Shown here: piece after piece, positions 41,001 through 63,520 of the stretch
Layout: each line of letters opens with the position of its first letter
Numbering within the stretch: position 1 is the first letter of the stretch
Assembly (NCBI GenBank): GCA_963978895.1
Contig: OZ022245.1
Span: 3,994,009 to 4,058,008 of the forward strand
DNA length: 64,000 nt
Origin: Erpobdella octoculata
Lineage: Eukaryota > Annelida > Clitellata > Hirudinida > Erpobdellidae
Direction of reading: 5' to 3'
Made by a program: the position numbers and the translations under genes
Notes under the pieces: model-generated
Seen by the model: only the letters and a program-made list of their open reading frames with translations
Told to the model about the DNA's origin: nothing
The model's database searches: none

Positions 41001-44000
41001 CATGCACCCATTTTATCGACAGCTGACCTTGCTGACCTTCCCATTATGCAAAATTGCTAACATACATATACATACATACTTATGTATGTACATACATACA
41101 TGCATACATATTTATGTATACATACAGACATCATACATACATACACATATATACATACATACATACATACATACATACATACATACATACATACATACGT
41201 ACATACACAGATGATGCCGTAGCACAGTGGTGAAAGTAGTTATGCTATCATCATGCCGACGTGGGTTCAAATCTCAGTCGCAGCGAGGCGTAATTCCGTT
41301 GAGCAAGGAATTCACTCACACTGCTCAGGCCAACTTAGCCTTTCATAATTCATTGGTCGATAGATGAGTACCAGTTTACCGACTTGGGGTAAAAGGGTTC
41401 GGCACATCCTGATTTCGGATATAAGTGTAGATGGCAGGTAAAACTGTGTGATCCCATATGCATGCGGGGTTCCCGGCGCTGCTGTGGTGTATTTCGCCCT
41501 AATGGTATGAGCTTGACTTTACTGGGGATAATAGGGTTCGGCACATCCCTATTTCGGATACACATGCAGGTGGCAGGAAACTGTGTGATCCCATATGCAC
41601 GAGCCGTTTCTGGGGCCTCTGAGGTTTCACAGCACTAGAGTGCGCCTAACTAATTATTTACTACTACTACTACTACACACACATACATACATACAGACAT
41701 AGGAAATTATGTATGTTGATTATAATTAAATTGGATAAAAAAGGTTATATAATATATTTTTATTGAGTCAATTCAATTTTTCAGGTATTCATCTAATGGG
41801 TCATTTTTAACCATCGAAGAATTTCAAAGGCTTTTAGAATTGGAGCAGGATGTATGCATTTCATTTATTTTAATAAATTCATGTATTCATGCACCTGTCT
41901 GTAGTCAGATTTATTTGTTGTTGCGTCTGTCCTCCCATCCATCCATCCATCCATCCATCCATCCATCCATCCATCCATCCATCCATCCATCCATCCATCC
42001 ATCCATCCATCCATCCGTCTGTCCAGCTATATATCTGTTTATTGATTTAACCAAATGGTTTTGTAATGAATTTTTTTAAAGCTTGCTATAATACACCGAT
42101 AGGAAAAGCGATCGCTTGAGGAATGCCAAGAAAAGTACATTAAATCTTTAGAAATCTCTGAGAAGCTGATATCTCAGAAATGCCTGAGTCTGGAAGGTTA
42201 ATTTTTGTTTTTTATGTTTAATATAATTATATAATATTTAATAATTTTTTGTTTTTTCTTTATGTTTAATATAATCAACATACATAATTTTCTATGTCTG
42301 TATGATTGTATAAATGTGTGTGTTTTAACTCTTTCCGAGCTTTCGTCGCCGAAGGTCTTCAGAAGAAGAACCTCTCATCTTTAGCGTTTCGGCCCTTAAA
42401 CTTCTTGACGCTTTTATGAGAGGTGGGCCCACGTCCGTTGATCAGGCGGACGCCCTTTGGTGAGAAAAATGTCCAAATTCCTAACTTGAAACACGAAAAT
42501 TCAAAGTTCAGCAGAAAACTGTTCGAAACAAAACTTGAAATCGTCGGAACGATTATCGCTCAATGTAAACGAGGCTAAACCGTTTCGTGTGCATCTTGTA
42601 GCGCTTTCTTTTTTCTATTAGCGAAAATCCAAAAAGATGCAGCTTCAGCTGTCTGGGAGATCTCCTTGATAGCTCAAGTTTTTTCTCGGTTTGAAAAACC
42701 AAGAGCTTTCAGCAGTTTTAACATTGAGCTGCTAACCATCCCTCGAACGCCAACCTCGACTGCAAAAATTTCAGTCCTGAACCCTTTGGCATTCAAATCA
42801 CATGCTAAATCCCTATATCTTTCCTCTTTGAAAATATTGCTGGATTCCATGTTACTTTCCCATGGCACAGTGAGTTCGATCAGGAGCAGTGTCTTGGCCA
42901 AGTCAGAATATATAATTATATCCGGCTTTAAACCGCTTGATCTCACAGTTTCTGGAAATTTTCTTTCGCCATCCAAATCAACCGAAACCGACCAATCGTC
43001 GGCAGCACCCATCACACATTCAAAGTCTCTTGTAGATCTGAACCTGTGGAACTTCAGATTGCCTTCTCTCAAAAAGTAGATTTTCTTTTTCTGCTGTATT
43101 CCTCTTGTTTTTGCTTTCTTACACGCTTCTTTGATGAAGTCAAGCAATTTTCGGAGTACTTGGTTATGGCGCCAAGTGTACCTCCCGTGTGAAAGTGAAA
43201 ACGAACAACAGGAAAGAACGTGAATGAGAGTCTCCGATTGCCCACATAACATGCATGAATCATCGTCTTTCAACTTCCATCTTCGAAGATTGCTGGATGA
43301 CGGCAGTTGATCATAAACAGATCTAATCAAAAAAGACAAACGTAGTGGAGTGTATTGCCAAATGTCTTTCCAAGAAAGCGAACGCTGAACAGTTATTTCC
43401 CATGTCGTCCAATCTCCTTGTTGAGATAACTGAACAAACTTAATCATTCTCTGGGACTCGATAGCTTTCTTTCTTTCCTGAATGACCAGACTTGTTCGTT
43501 CACTGGTGCTGGCTTTTGGCCACCAAATTCGATGGGTTGACCCGAGACCCCGTTTGTCCTGTTGAACTGCCCCAACTCTTTCTGTCCAACGTAAAGAGGC
43601 TTCAGCTTCTGTGATCTCCTTTCTGGCTACCCATTGTATGTATGTATGTATGTATGTATGTATGTATGTATGTATGTATGTATGTATGTATGTATGTATG
43701 TATGTATGTATGTATGTATGTATGTTAGCAATTTCGCATAAAGCGGTGGCCGTGTTGGTCAGCAGTCTGCATTTGGTAAAATTAGTGCTCGCAGGCGTGT
43801 AATCAAAGTTATTAAGTTATTACGCAATTTCACACTGTCAGTCCTAAAGATCCAAAACGTTTTTCCTAAGCTTATTATGCAAGAGGTTATCCAATTGCAT
43901 CAAATATAATATTGTTTAAAAGAAAACCATCGCTAGATATTGAAGCTGTCTTATGAAGGCATGGCATGAAATTTAGCGATTTTAATTTGCTTCAACAGGT

Positions 44001-47000
44001 TTGATCCAAAGCATTGAACAATTTTTTTGATATTGCTGAGCAGAGATAGAGCATCCACAATAACTAAATACCACTTTTAATAATGGTAGAGAAGGAAAAC
44101 ATTCTTTATTTAATATCTGACAGTTCGATCAAACCACAAAAAACATCAATTTTGATGGGATACTTCCAGTTATATAATATTTGATGAATTTTTTTATGTT
44201 TAATATGTTAATATATTATTTATTAAATTTTTGGGTTTTTCTGATCAATTTAACTTAATAATTGTTGATAATTAATTTCAAATTAATTCTTGCAGTAATT
44301 GACAAACAAGATTTCATGGTTCTAATTATTTTGTCAGTCAGCTATCAAGCAAAAGTCTGTTATTCAGCAGCATCCTAAAAATTAGTTTATACCGAATTAA
44401 TGTAAAATCTGTTATGTAAATTTTGTGATTTTGCAACAGTAACGTTTTATCAGTTCACTATCTATTTAATTGTTAATAGTAGTTTTATGTTTTATTTTTT
44501 TTGTTTATTTATTTGTTAGGTGCAGGTTGTGTGGTTCCCTCATTCTTTTAATTTGTTGTTGTTGAAATTGCCATGTTTTTGAGAACATTATAAAAAAAGC
44601 ATCTAATAGTAATCTAAATGTTTGTCAATAATTATTACTTGAAAGGTTTTTACCTAATGCTGGAAACTTCTTGTTTCGACATCATCGACAATGATAAAAG
44701 CGAGGTTGTGTATCACGACATGAACCAGCCTATAACTCATTACTTTATTGACAGTTCTCATAACACGTGAGTTCAATGGTGGATGATGGACAGATGGATG
44801 GACAGATGGATGGATGGATTGATTGGTGGGTGGATGGATGGATGGGTGGATGGGTGGATGGGTGGATGGGTGGATGGATGGGTGGATGGATGGGTGGATG
44901 GATGGATGGATGGATGGATGGATGGATGGATTATTATTATTATTATCTAATTTTACATAATATTCACAATGATCTCAAAGGCATGTCTAGCAGACTAAAA
45001 AACAATGCAACAAAGAAAATCAGAGTAGATATAAATAAAAAATATGAGAATAACTTAATTTAGTTTGCATTTTTGGATTGATGGATGAAAGAAACAAATT
45101 ACGAGTAAGTTGTTATGCAGAAGATCGGACGGACGATTGATAATCTTATCACTTTTTTCTTAGATATTTAGAAGGTGATCAGTTCAACAGCAACAGCAAG
45201 ATTGAATGTTTCGTCAAAGCTCTCAAGTCTGGCTGCCGATGCGTCGAAAGTGAGTGCGGTGATAATGTCGTGATGAAAATTTAGATATGTTAAGCTCGTC
45301 TGCGTAGGATTGGAGATTGTTTTTTTATTGGCCGTTGGAAGTTTTTCAGCTGAGAGAGTCATGAGGTATGAGCCTTGATCATAGATAATGCTGATGATTT
45401 CAAGATTTTTATTTTTATTTTGAATCTGCATGATTGCTATAAGTTGAACCAGATGACAATGATTATAATGATGGTGGGAATGCTAGTAGTTCTTGTGGCG
45501 TGATCATGCTGGTTGACAATATTCTTATTCAGTCGATGTGTGGGACGGTAATTCAGAACCAATCGTGTGTCACGGCTATGCCAACACTACCAAGTTGCAA
45601 TTCGCCGACGTCATAAACACCGTCGACAAATACGCTTTTGAGACTACCAGGTAATAAAACGATTTCATCTATTTAATGTTATCGCCCGAAGCATGTGTTT
45701 TGAATTTACTATTTCATAAATACCATATGTTGTTGTTAGCTGTGGTGCTGAAATGTGTTTTTTGTTCTCATCTGTTTTAATGTTGTTCAGTTTTCAATTT
45801 TTCACTGGAGTTGATGAAATAAATTTTGATCATTGAAACTGAATGTACTCGGCAGTTTTGTAGCTTTTTGCTTTGATATCCAACATAGCTTATTTATAAA
45901 TTGTGTTGCACTAATCCAAGTTTTTTCATACAATTCGTTTTTTCGTTTTCATTTTGATATCTCACATAGCTTATTTTAAATTAGTGTACTGGCTATTGAT
46001 CATAGTTTTTTTTCATTTTAGTTATATTTTTAAGTTTTTTTGTGGTCTAAATAATCTGCTAATTCAAGAAGAAAATGTTCAAGCTATCCAGTTATACTCT
46101 CCATAGAAAATCACTGCGGTGTTGACCAGCAAAAGAAAATGGCAAAAATTATGATCGATAAATTTGGAGGTGAGGTTCTTTCTTTTTTGTTTTTAAAATG
46201 AAAAATGTTTATATACTTTAAACAATGGATATTAAAAGCTCGTATGATGCTGCCTCTGGCAAAGTCTGGTTTGCTTAATAAAGTCTTAATTAGCCAGCAC
46301 TAGCTGATTTTTTTAAAACTTGAGTTAGCCAGAAATCATCAAGCAAGCATCACGTGCAATTATTTGTGTTATGTTGATTGTGATATAATGCTTTTAATGT
46401 AGAAAATATAGGTTATATTAATTATTATCAACTATGAGCATCAAAGCCTGTTCAATGATTAAGTGTTAAAATCTAAAAAATAATTATATTATCAACTACA
46501 AAAATAACAACCTCCATATAAATAATCATGGATTTACAGAGAGACAGATAGCCAATTATATATATATAGTAGATTATTATTGTTATTTCAGATAAACTGC
46601 TTACTAAATTGGATAATGAAAATAGGTGCCCTTCTCCTAGAGAACTTTGTAACAAAATAATTGTTAAGGTGGTTAATTTGAGTATTTAATATTTTCGATT
46701 TTATAGTTGGGTATTTAATTTTTATGATTTAATGATTGCATGTTAATTTTATGATTTAAATAAATGTATAATTGTTGTTATGATTTAATAATCATGTTGT
46801 TAATGTTTTTAATTGAAAGTTGTATAATTAATGGTTATGATTTAAATGTTATATGTAATTAGTTTTAATGTTTTCTTCAATTGGTGGATCTTCATAAATG
46901 GTTTTATCTTAACAGTTATTTTGTGTTTAAGCTTTTTTTAACTTAAAAAAACCTTTTTTTAATTTAATTAGTGCAAAAAAGCAGACACGAAGCTCTCCGT

Positions 47001-49792
47001 CTCCGAGCAACCTAGTCCGGTTCAGGAACATGTGGAATCACCTTTAAATCACAAAGAAGATGATAAGGAAAAATTGGAACTGTCAGATCTGGTCGTTATT
47101 TGTTGTTAATGTTTTTAATTGAAAGTTGTATAATTAATGGTTATGATTTAAATGTTGTATGTAATTAGTTTTAATGTTTTCTTCAATTGGTGGATCTTCA
47201 TAAATGGTTTTATCTTAACAGTTATTTTGTGTTTAAGCTTTTTTTAAATGAAAAAAACCTTTTTTTAATTTAATTAGTGCAAAAAAGCAGACACGAAGCT
47301 CTCCGTCTCCGAGCAACCTAGTCCGGTTCAGGAACGTGTGGAATCACCTTTAAATCACAAAGAAGATAATAAGAAAAAATTGGAACTGTCAGATCTGGTC
47401 GTTATTTGTCAGACTGCCAAGTTTACCAGTTTCGAGCACTCAGCAAAAAAACGTCAGTTTTTTCGTAGTTTTGTTTAATAGAGTAAAAAAATATGTTTTT
47501 ACGATGTGTTTAAGAGAGAAATAATTTCATTGAATTTCAGTTGTTCTCTGACTTCTCAAACTTATAATCTACAAGTAATGTTGTGTTGATCAGAAATCCC
47601 TTGTTTTTCTTTCAGACAATTTCAGACACGTGATTTCTTTTGAAGAGAAAAAAGCAGGATCTCTCGCTCAACAGGAAATGAAAGAGTTCATTGCTCACAA
47701 CATGAAAGTCTTGAGTCGAATCTACCCAGCAGGAACGAGACTCAAATCGAGCAACTACGATCCCATGCCCCTGTGGCTGGCTGGTTGTCAGATTGGTGAG
47801 ATGTTTGGGTTGCTACTTGTGCTTACTTTTGCAGTTGAATGACCTGCTGATTTTTGATAACTAGATGTAGGAATAACATTGGAGCTTGGATGGATAAGGG
47901 GCTGGAAAAGTTATCTAATTGGAATTTCTTATTCATTTTATTAATTCTATAAAATTGCTGCTATCCAGCATGTATAAAATCAAATAACTATATGAATTTC
48001 ATTCCAAAGTTGCTCTGAACCGTCAAACTCCAACGGAACCAATGTTCGTAAACAAGGGCATGTTCAGTGACAATGGTGGTTGCGGTTATCTTCTCAAGCC
48101 GGAGTTCATGAGATGTGGTGAGTTTGGTTCGAGTTTTACTGAATAAACATTTTTTTTAATATTGAATTTATCATTGTTTTAATATTTAGTCTAAATTAAT
48201 TGAAGATGAAAAATTGGCGGGTTTTGAAATCGAGCCTCAACTCCTGAGTCAACCGAAGGTTCTTTTCGTTGAGGTTTGTTGGCAGTGCTTTCTCTCTTTT
48301 TGGCATCCTACCTGTTGATGTATAATTATGTCTGCTCTCTCCTTCATTAAAATAATTTCTCAAGCATAATTTGTTAGCTACTCATTTGTTAGCTTAATGT
48401 GCTTTAATTAGCATAATTTAATGAGTACTTGAAATGGGTACAAAAAGCTTGTTTCATGACATTTTATGTTCTGTGCATTAAGTCAAATTTTTAGATCATG
48501 GGATAATTGTAGTAATATCCGGTCTAAATAATTATTGTATTATAATAATAATAATTTAATAATTACGTTTGACAACGTTTTGAGTGGAGTAAACCATAAA
48601 AATAGTTTCAGAGCCGAAGAATAAATCTATTATTAAATTCTCATTACAGAAGTGATGATCAAGATAATTTAAAAATTATTATAAAATAATAATTAAGATG
48701 ATTATCAAGTTATATGATTTGCTTTCATTTTGGAAAACCTCCTAGATACTTGATGGGTTTGCCCTGCCAAACAAGCCGAACAATTCTGATATTTTGGATC
48801 CTTTCATTCAAGTCAAGATAGTTGGCATACCGCAAGATTGCGCCACTCAGAAGACTGAAGTAGTCAAAAATGATGGCAAGTTTATTTTGTGTGGAATCGT
48901 ATTTTCACTTTATTTTAGTTGGATTTAAACTTTAACATAAATAATTAAATTGTGATATGGAAACAAGTAAAGATAAAAAATAAATTTTTGAGTTGAGCCG
49001 TTTATATCTCAAAAACTTTAACATAAATAATTAAATTGTGATATGGAAAAAATCACCAAACAGTTGGTTCCACAATAATAAGATAAAAAATTTTTTAGTA
49101 TGAAGAGGTTCTGCAATAATAGTATAAACAAAGTTTAAGTATGATTATTGCTTTGAAGTGCTACTTCTAAGCAGCTGCGACACAAGTTTTTTTCAAAATT
49201 TATAGCCATTTTTTACCTGAGGTTGATAAGAGACTGACATGGCCTCAGTAGTGAGAATAAACTTTTGTTTAAGGGAGCTACACAATGTAGGCTTTGTCAA
49301 GCCTGGGTATTGAACTTTAACTCACACCATGAAAGCTAAGCAAATGCTCAACTGCTCCACCACCATGGCAAACTATTAGAAAGTTTTAACTTCTTATAGG
49401 TTTCAACCCAATCTGGAATCAACGTTTTGCCTTCTCCATTCATTGTCCGGAGATGGCCGTGCTTCTCTTGGAAGTTCATGACCACGAAAACATTGGCAGT
49501 GATGTCCTTATGGCTCAGTACTGCTTGAGAGTCACGACACTGAAAACCGGTTAGTTAGTTTTTTTCTTCATTTTTGTACAAACTAAACATCGAGGCAAAA
49601 CCGTTTTCTTCTATCATCTTTGTTTCATGATTTTGTTCATAATTGCCTTCTAAAAATAAATTGACTCTATCGAAAAATGTTTTTAATTAATTAAAAAATA
49701 ACTTCTCTGCAGGTTATCGATTTGTACAACTCAGAAGCTGTTCAGGAGAAGTCTTATCATCAAATCTGTTAGTTCATATAACCTACAAATGA
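38077..49792 (+). CDS. PLCD: Phospholipase C delta, copy A (20 exons, 728 aa)
   Basis: Coding exons: 38077-38104, 38293-38460, 38567-38655, 38915-39063, 39611-39731, 40601-40692, 41785-41851, 42103-42196, 44646-44766, 45164-45249, 45533-45650, 46084-46169, 46592-46668, 47278-47452, 47616-47795, 48010-48117, 48206-48273, 48746-48875, 49400-49549, 49713-49792; 2187 nt, in frame. Domains (residues): PH 10-140; EF hands 145-290, the first loop [12 protein letters not shown] intact; X about 295-435; short linker; Y about 492-585; C2 about 610-728. Catalytic residues visible: His-Asn in DSSHNTYL, Glu and Asp in CVEIDVWDG, His in CHGYANT, Glu in [10 protein letters not shown]; substrate contacts in RIYPAGTR and NKIIVKCKK. 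It hydrolyses PIP2 to IP3 and diacylglycerol, activated by calcium. The linker exon is duplicated upstream (46972) and intron 18 begins with GC. Size and lack of extra domains fit the delta class. Confidence 0.9.
41056..41205. repeat. (ACAT)n array in PLC-A intron 6
   Basis: Imperfect ACATACATAC run leading into the SINE at 41210. Confidence 0.9.
41208..41685 (+). mobile_element. tRNA-derived SINE with duplicated internal module
   Basis: The head at 41215-41282 has an A box (TAGCACAGTGGT, a perfect match to TRGCNNAGYNGG) and a B box (GGGTTCAAATCTC), the RNA polymerase III promoter of a tRNA-like region. The body contains a roughly 110 bp module twice: AGGGTTCGGCACATCC ... GTGTGATCCCATATGCA at about 41390-41465 and again at 41530-41605. 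The tail is (CTA)n, about 41660-41678. It lies in intron 6 of PLC-A, sense orientation. Confidence 0.75.
41936..42016. repeat. (CATC)n array in PLC-A intron 7
   Basis: About 20 perfect CATC units directly after a TCTGTCC edge. Confidence 0.95.
42575..43637 (-). pseudogene. LINE C-terminus with zinc knuckle and restriction-like endonuclease
   Basis: Minus-strand frame open from the (ATGT)n array at 43637. It reads [19 protein letters not shown], then [18 protein letters not shown], then [19 protein letters not shown] zinc knuckle ([17 protein letters not shown]) and [11 protein letters not shown] follow. The endonuclease has [20 protein letters not shown] and RYRDL, then [10 protein letters not shown]: the PD-(D/E)XK arrangement of R2/NeSL-type LINEs. 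An in-frame TGA at 42674-42676 interrupts it, and 32 homologous codons continue beyond ([16 protein letters not shown]) to TAG at 42575. The reverse transcriptase itself is missing. It lies antisense in intron 8 of PLC-A. Dead fragment. Confidence 0.7.
43634..43723. repeat. (ATGT)n array in PLC-A intron 8
   Basis: About 22 perfect TATG units that truncate the endonuclease LINE fragment on its 5' side. Confidence 0.95.
44778..44935. repeat. (GGAT)n array in PLC-A intron 9
   Basis: GATG/GGTG tetranucleotide units starting 11 bp after the exon 9 donor, ending in (ATT)n. Confidence 0.9.
46795..47406 (+). repeat. 306 bp tandem duplication containing PLC-A exon 14
   Basis: 46795-47100 and 47101-47406 are two copies with a handful of differences. 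Each contains the intron end, the acceptor (TTTAATTAG) and most of exon 14. The first copy (exon from 46972) breaks after the codons for VVIC and then meets TAA within two codons. It has lost its own donor because the duplicated block ends inside the exon. The second copy (47278-47452) is the complete exon. The breakpoint has TGT microhomology. Confidence 0.9.
48876..48881 (+). other. GC donor of PLC-A intron 18 (GC-AG intron)
   Basis: Exon 18 ends GATG|GCAAGT and the next exon begins after TTATAG|GT, giving the continuous reading [17 protein letters not shown] has a normal GT at the same place, so the GC donor is specific to this copy. Confidence 0.8.
49200..49378 (-). repeat. Possible decayed tRNA-derived SINE
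   Basis: Minus strand reads GTGGTGGAGCAGTTGAGCA (A-box-like) and, about 45 bases on, AGTTCAATACCCAGG (B-box-like). No tail was resolved. In intron 18 of PLC-A. Confidence 0.35.
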
Positions 49793-51963
49793 ATTGAACG
49801 ATCACTCTTTATGCGACCTGTCGGATGTTGATACTTTAATGTTTTATTAACGACACGGCGATGTTTTGGATGAGAAAAGTAATTTATTTATGCTTTCTAG
49901 ATTTAATTTCATTTTCTAGATAATTTCATACATTAACTGTTATTTGGTTTTCTTCCCGCACGCATTTAAATTCTTTATAACTTTTCAGTCAGTTTGGTGA
50001 GTTCTGCATCTGTTTTTATAACATAACTAATTTTTATTAACTAGCTATATACATTATTAGAACACAAATATATCTTCGTGTTATATTTCAAATGAATTGT
50101 ACTATATAGTATTTTAGTACAAAAATATATCTATATTTTAGCTTCAAACTTTTAGGAAACTAGTTGTACTATGTAATATTTTACTAAATTTTTCAAGTCC
50201 AATGTTGTCCTAGATTTTATCATTTCTTATGCCTAAGAACTTTCTTATCTATTAGTAAACATCATTTATCCTTTATTGATAGAAATATATTGATGGTGTA
50301 CACTCATATAACTGCAATGTAAACTCGTCCAGTTCCATACAAGTTTACTTTATAACATTTTGTTAACTGTATTTTATTCCTAAAACAGTAATTGTAATGT
50401 GGTGTGTTTATTTTATTATTCTTGAAAGAATTGTTTTCATCAGATAATTGATTTTTTATTTTTTGTAAATATTTTTTTTATGGTTTTCATCATTTTTCTG
50501 TTTTGAGAGTTTTATTGGGTTTTTCCATGATGAGTTCCTCTAAAATGAAGTGAAAAACACCGGTTTGTTATTTTTTTAATTTTTAATTTTGTTGTTGGTT
50601 TATATTTCGTTCATTTCAATTGCACGTGTGTGCGTGCCACTCTTGGTTGAAAAGTGTTTATCCCTGATTAATTATTCACCATCTGTTAAGTAATATCAAT
50701 TATATTGACAATTTTACTTCTTATACTAGCCAGATTCATAGATTTTGTTGACAGTTTGTTTCTGGCAGCCCTTTGAAATGAGCAATATGATTCTTTCACT
50801 TTTAAATTTTGATATAACAGTTGACAGCTGATACGAAGTGTGTTTTTTCTATACTTGAGAATGTCAAGTTTTTTTCTACTATTGTTTTTATTATGTACTT
50901 ATCTTGTTAAAAAACCTTTATTTTCTATTTTGATTTTTGTTCATGTTTCCATTTACTTCCATCTGCACAGAGCATTCGGTGGGTGTTTTTTTATTCTCCA
51001 CCACCTCCTCTCGTATATTTTCAAATCATTATCATTTGCTTCTGTTGTTTTCCTGTGTACTATCTCAGTGTTATTTTTAGACTAGAGGAGAAGCTTAGCT
51101 TAATTTTGTTTTTATGTGTTGACCAACTTTGTACATTCTCGCTAATAACACAAAAAAGCATTCCTTTCTTTTCAAAAGACCTAATTTGTTTTCAACCAAT
51201 CATTTCAACAACCTGCCTATAATAACTGTTAGCTGCTTTTTTTTAGACTGCTTTTGTATACTTCATTTATATTATATTTTAGAACACTGTTTTACTGAGC
51301 TTCAAGATTTTGTCGATGCAAAAGTTACTTATGCTGATCCAATAAAAGACAACTAAAATCAAACTAGCACAATTGTTTGTCATTGAATCAACCTCAATTC
51401 AGATCAGTTAACACGGACACTTGTAAATGGAATCAACCGCATCATTCGATTATGCTTATAGTAATATTGTAAATTAATTAATAAGTTAAAATAATAATTT
51501 ATTATGTCAGTTTGTAAGTCTAAAATTTTAGAAATCATTGAATTCAAAATAAAAAAATTTACGAATATTTTTTATTTCTTAATGAGAAAAAATCTGGAAA
51601 ATTTAAAAATAGTGCAGAATCTTGTAGAAAATGAGGCTATTAATAGAATCGAGTGCAGATATATACATACAAATAAACAGTTTTTCTATTAATAGAAACG
51701 ATTTCAGATATATACATATAAGTAATCTATTTTCTATTCGAAATACCTTCGTGATTGATATAGAGAATCAAAGTTTTATAAATAAAAAAGTAGCCATTTC
51801 AAAGTACAAAAGTACAAATGGTAGAAAAAAATACGAGATTGACGATGAGATAGACCACGAAAAGGCATAGATTCATTAAGCACCACAACATTTAACGAAT
51901 GAAAGTTATTCAATATAATTAGAAATACAGACAAAGCGTTTCTACGGAAAACTGGCGCATCAC
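49793..51963. other. Spacer between the two convergent PLC genes
   Basis: Both 3' UTRs must end here. AATAAA on plus occurs at 51341-51346 and on minus at 51571-51576 (TTTATT on plus); neither can be tied to a mapped end. No coding sequence seen; the small frames at 50840-51222 are pyrimidine-rich artefacts. Confidence 0.45.
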
Positions 51964-62216
<10,253 letters not shown>

Positions 62217-63295
62217 TTCAAATTTAACAGTGTTAATAGTTAAATTGTAATTAAAAAAACAAAATTAACATTATTCAACGAATGAAATACGGCGTTTTCT
62301 GTTCACCTGTATGAGCCTTAGCGGCGTAGTGCTTAGCATCACAGTCTGGACTAATTATGATTATGATTATAATATGTACTAACTACTCGAGTAGTGAGTG
62401 AGTATTGAGTAGTCGAGTAGTGCAGTAGTAGTAGTAGTAGTAGTGGGATCACTCGACTGTGGTTTTAAAAAGAATAGATGCGCGACCGAAGTGAGCAGCT
62501 ACTGCTGGCTTGCAAAAAAATCGATGGATCTTTGACCAATGATCAATGCGGTCGCATATTTCGTAATAATTATTTTGCTTATGCCTTTTTATGAGGTGAG
62601 CGAGTTATGCAAACTGATACTGATCATCAGTATACAGTAACTGATGGAAATGCGTGTGTGCAACCTATTGAGGCTTTGTGGCAGAGCACTATGGAATTTT
62701 TTGACTGGTTAAAGTTGATGAACATTGGAAGATTAGCTTACTGCTAATTTTAATTGGGAGAAATCCAGTCATTGAATAAGTAATGTAATGAAGATTATGG
62801 CGAGGGGCAGATACAAAGGGTGTCCGTTCCGGACCCCCACCTTTTGTCGTAGAAAAGTCAAGTCATTTACCACTCAACAGGCAGTTACATGATCCAAAAG
62901 CTTAGGCCTAGCGATTTGCCTATGGTACATTAAACAGTAGACTACTGCACACAGTCGCAGCCAATGGGGGCCTGAGGTGCCCGAGCCCCCGAAACTTGCC
63001 TATGTTGATGTTGTAGTAACGCGCGTGCCCGTATATTTGGAAACATATTTGAGTTACCAATTAGTTTGAAAATTAATTATTTAATAAGTTATCAAAAATG
63101 TTAGTGGCAGAGTTGTCAATGGATCTAATTTTGAAGACCCGACCCGTCAGAAAATCTGACTCGGCCTATTTTTATAAACTTTTATTTAGGTTACAATCTC
63201 TGTTTGTGTGTGTCTTTCTCTTTGCCTATGTTACGCACCTCTGCAAGCACGTTATTTTAAGTTATATGAGGTGTCTGCCATTCATCTTGAAAAAA
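62217..63295. other. Upstream region of PLC-B; no other gene seen
   Basis: Contains TAG/GTA trinucleotide runs near 62395-62445 and AT-rich DNA. The promoter of PLC-B is expected here but no element could be assigned. Near 63170-63250 a segment repeats one at about 3650-3740. Confidence 0.4.
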
Positions 63296-63520
63296 TTTAT
63301 CGTGGAGTAGGTGTCGACGTGCACCCGGATACAGAGCTTTCTGTCTTGTCACACCTGCCTGGAATAATCTACCCCTTGAGTTAACCAAAGATCTGTCTTC
63401 TATCAACTGCTTGAAACCTCGTTGAAAAACTCGCCTCTCTCGCAAATAAAGCTTTTTGTAATTGACCGCCATGGCAGGTCCGCAACTGCGATTTCGTCAT
63501 TTTTACTTAATGTAGTCTGA
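63296..63520 (+). pseudogene. LINE ORF2 C-terminal remnant
   Basis: The plus strand reads GYRAFCLVTPAWNNLPLELT, then KDLSSINCLKPR, a stop, and KTRLSRK. This resembles the WNNLP ... CFKxxLKTHLF end of non-LTR retrotransposons, with stops. Dead copy. Confidence 0.6.

Noticed and set aside
42666..43079. 137-codon plus-strand frame
   Set aside because: Antisense of the endonuclease LINE relic.
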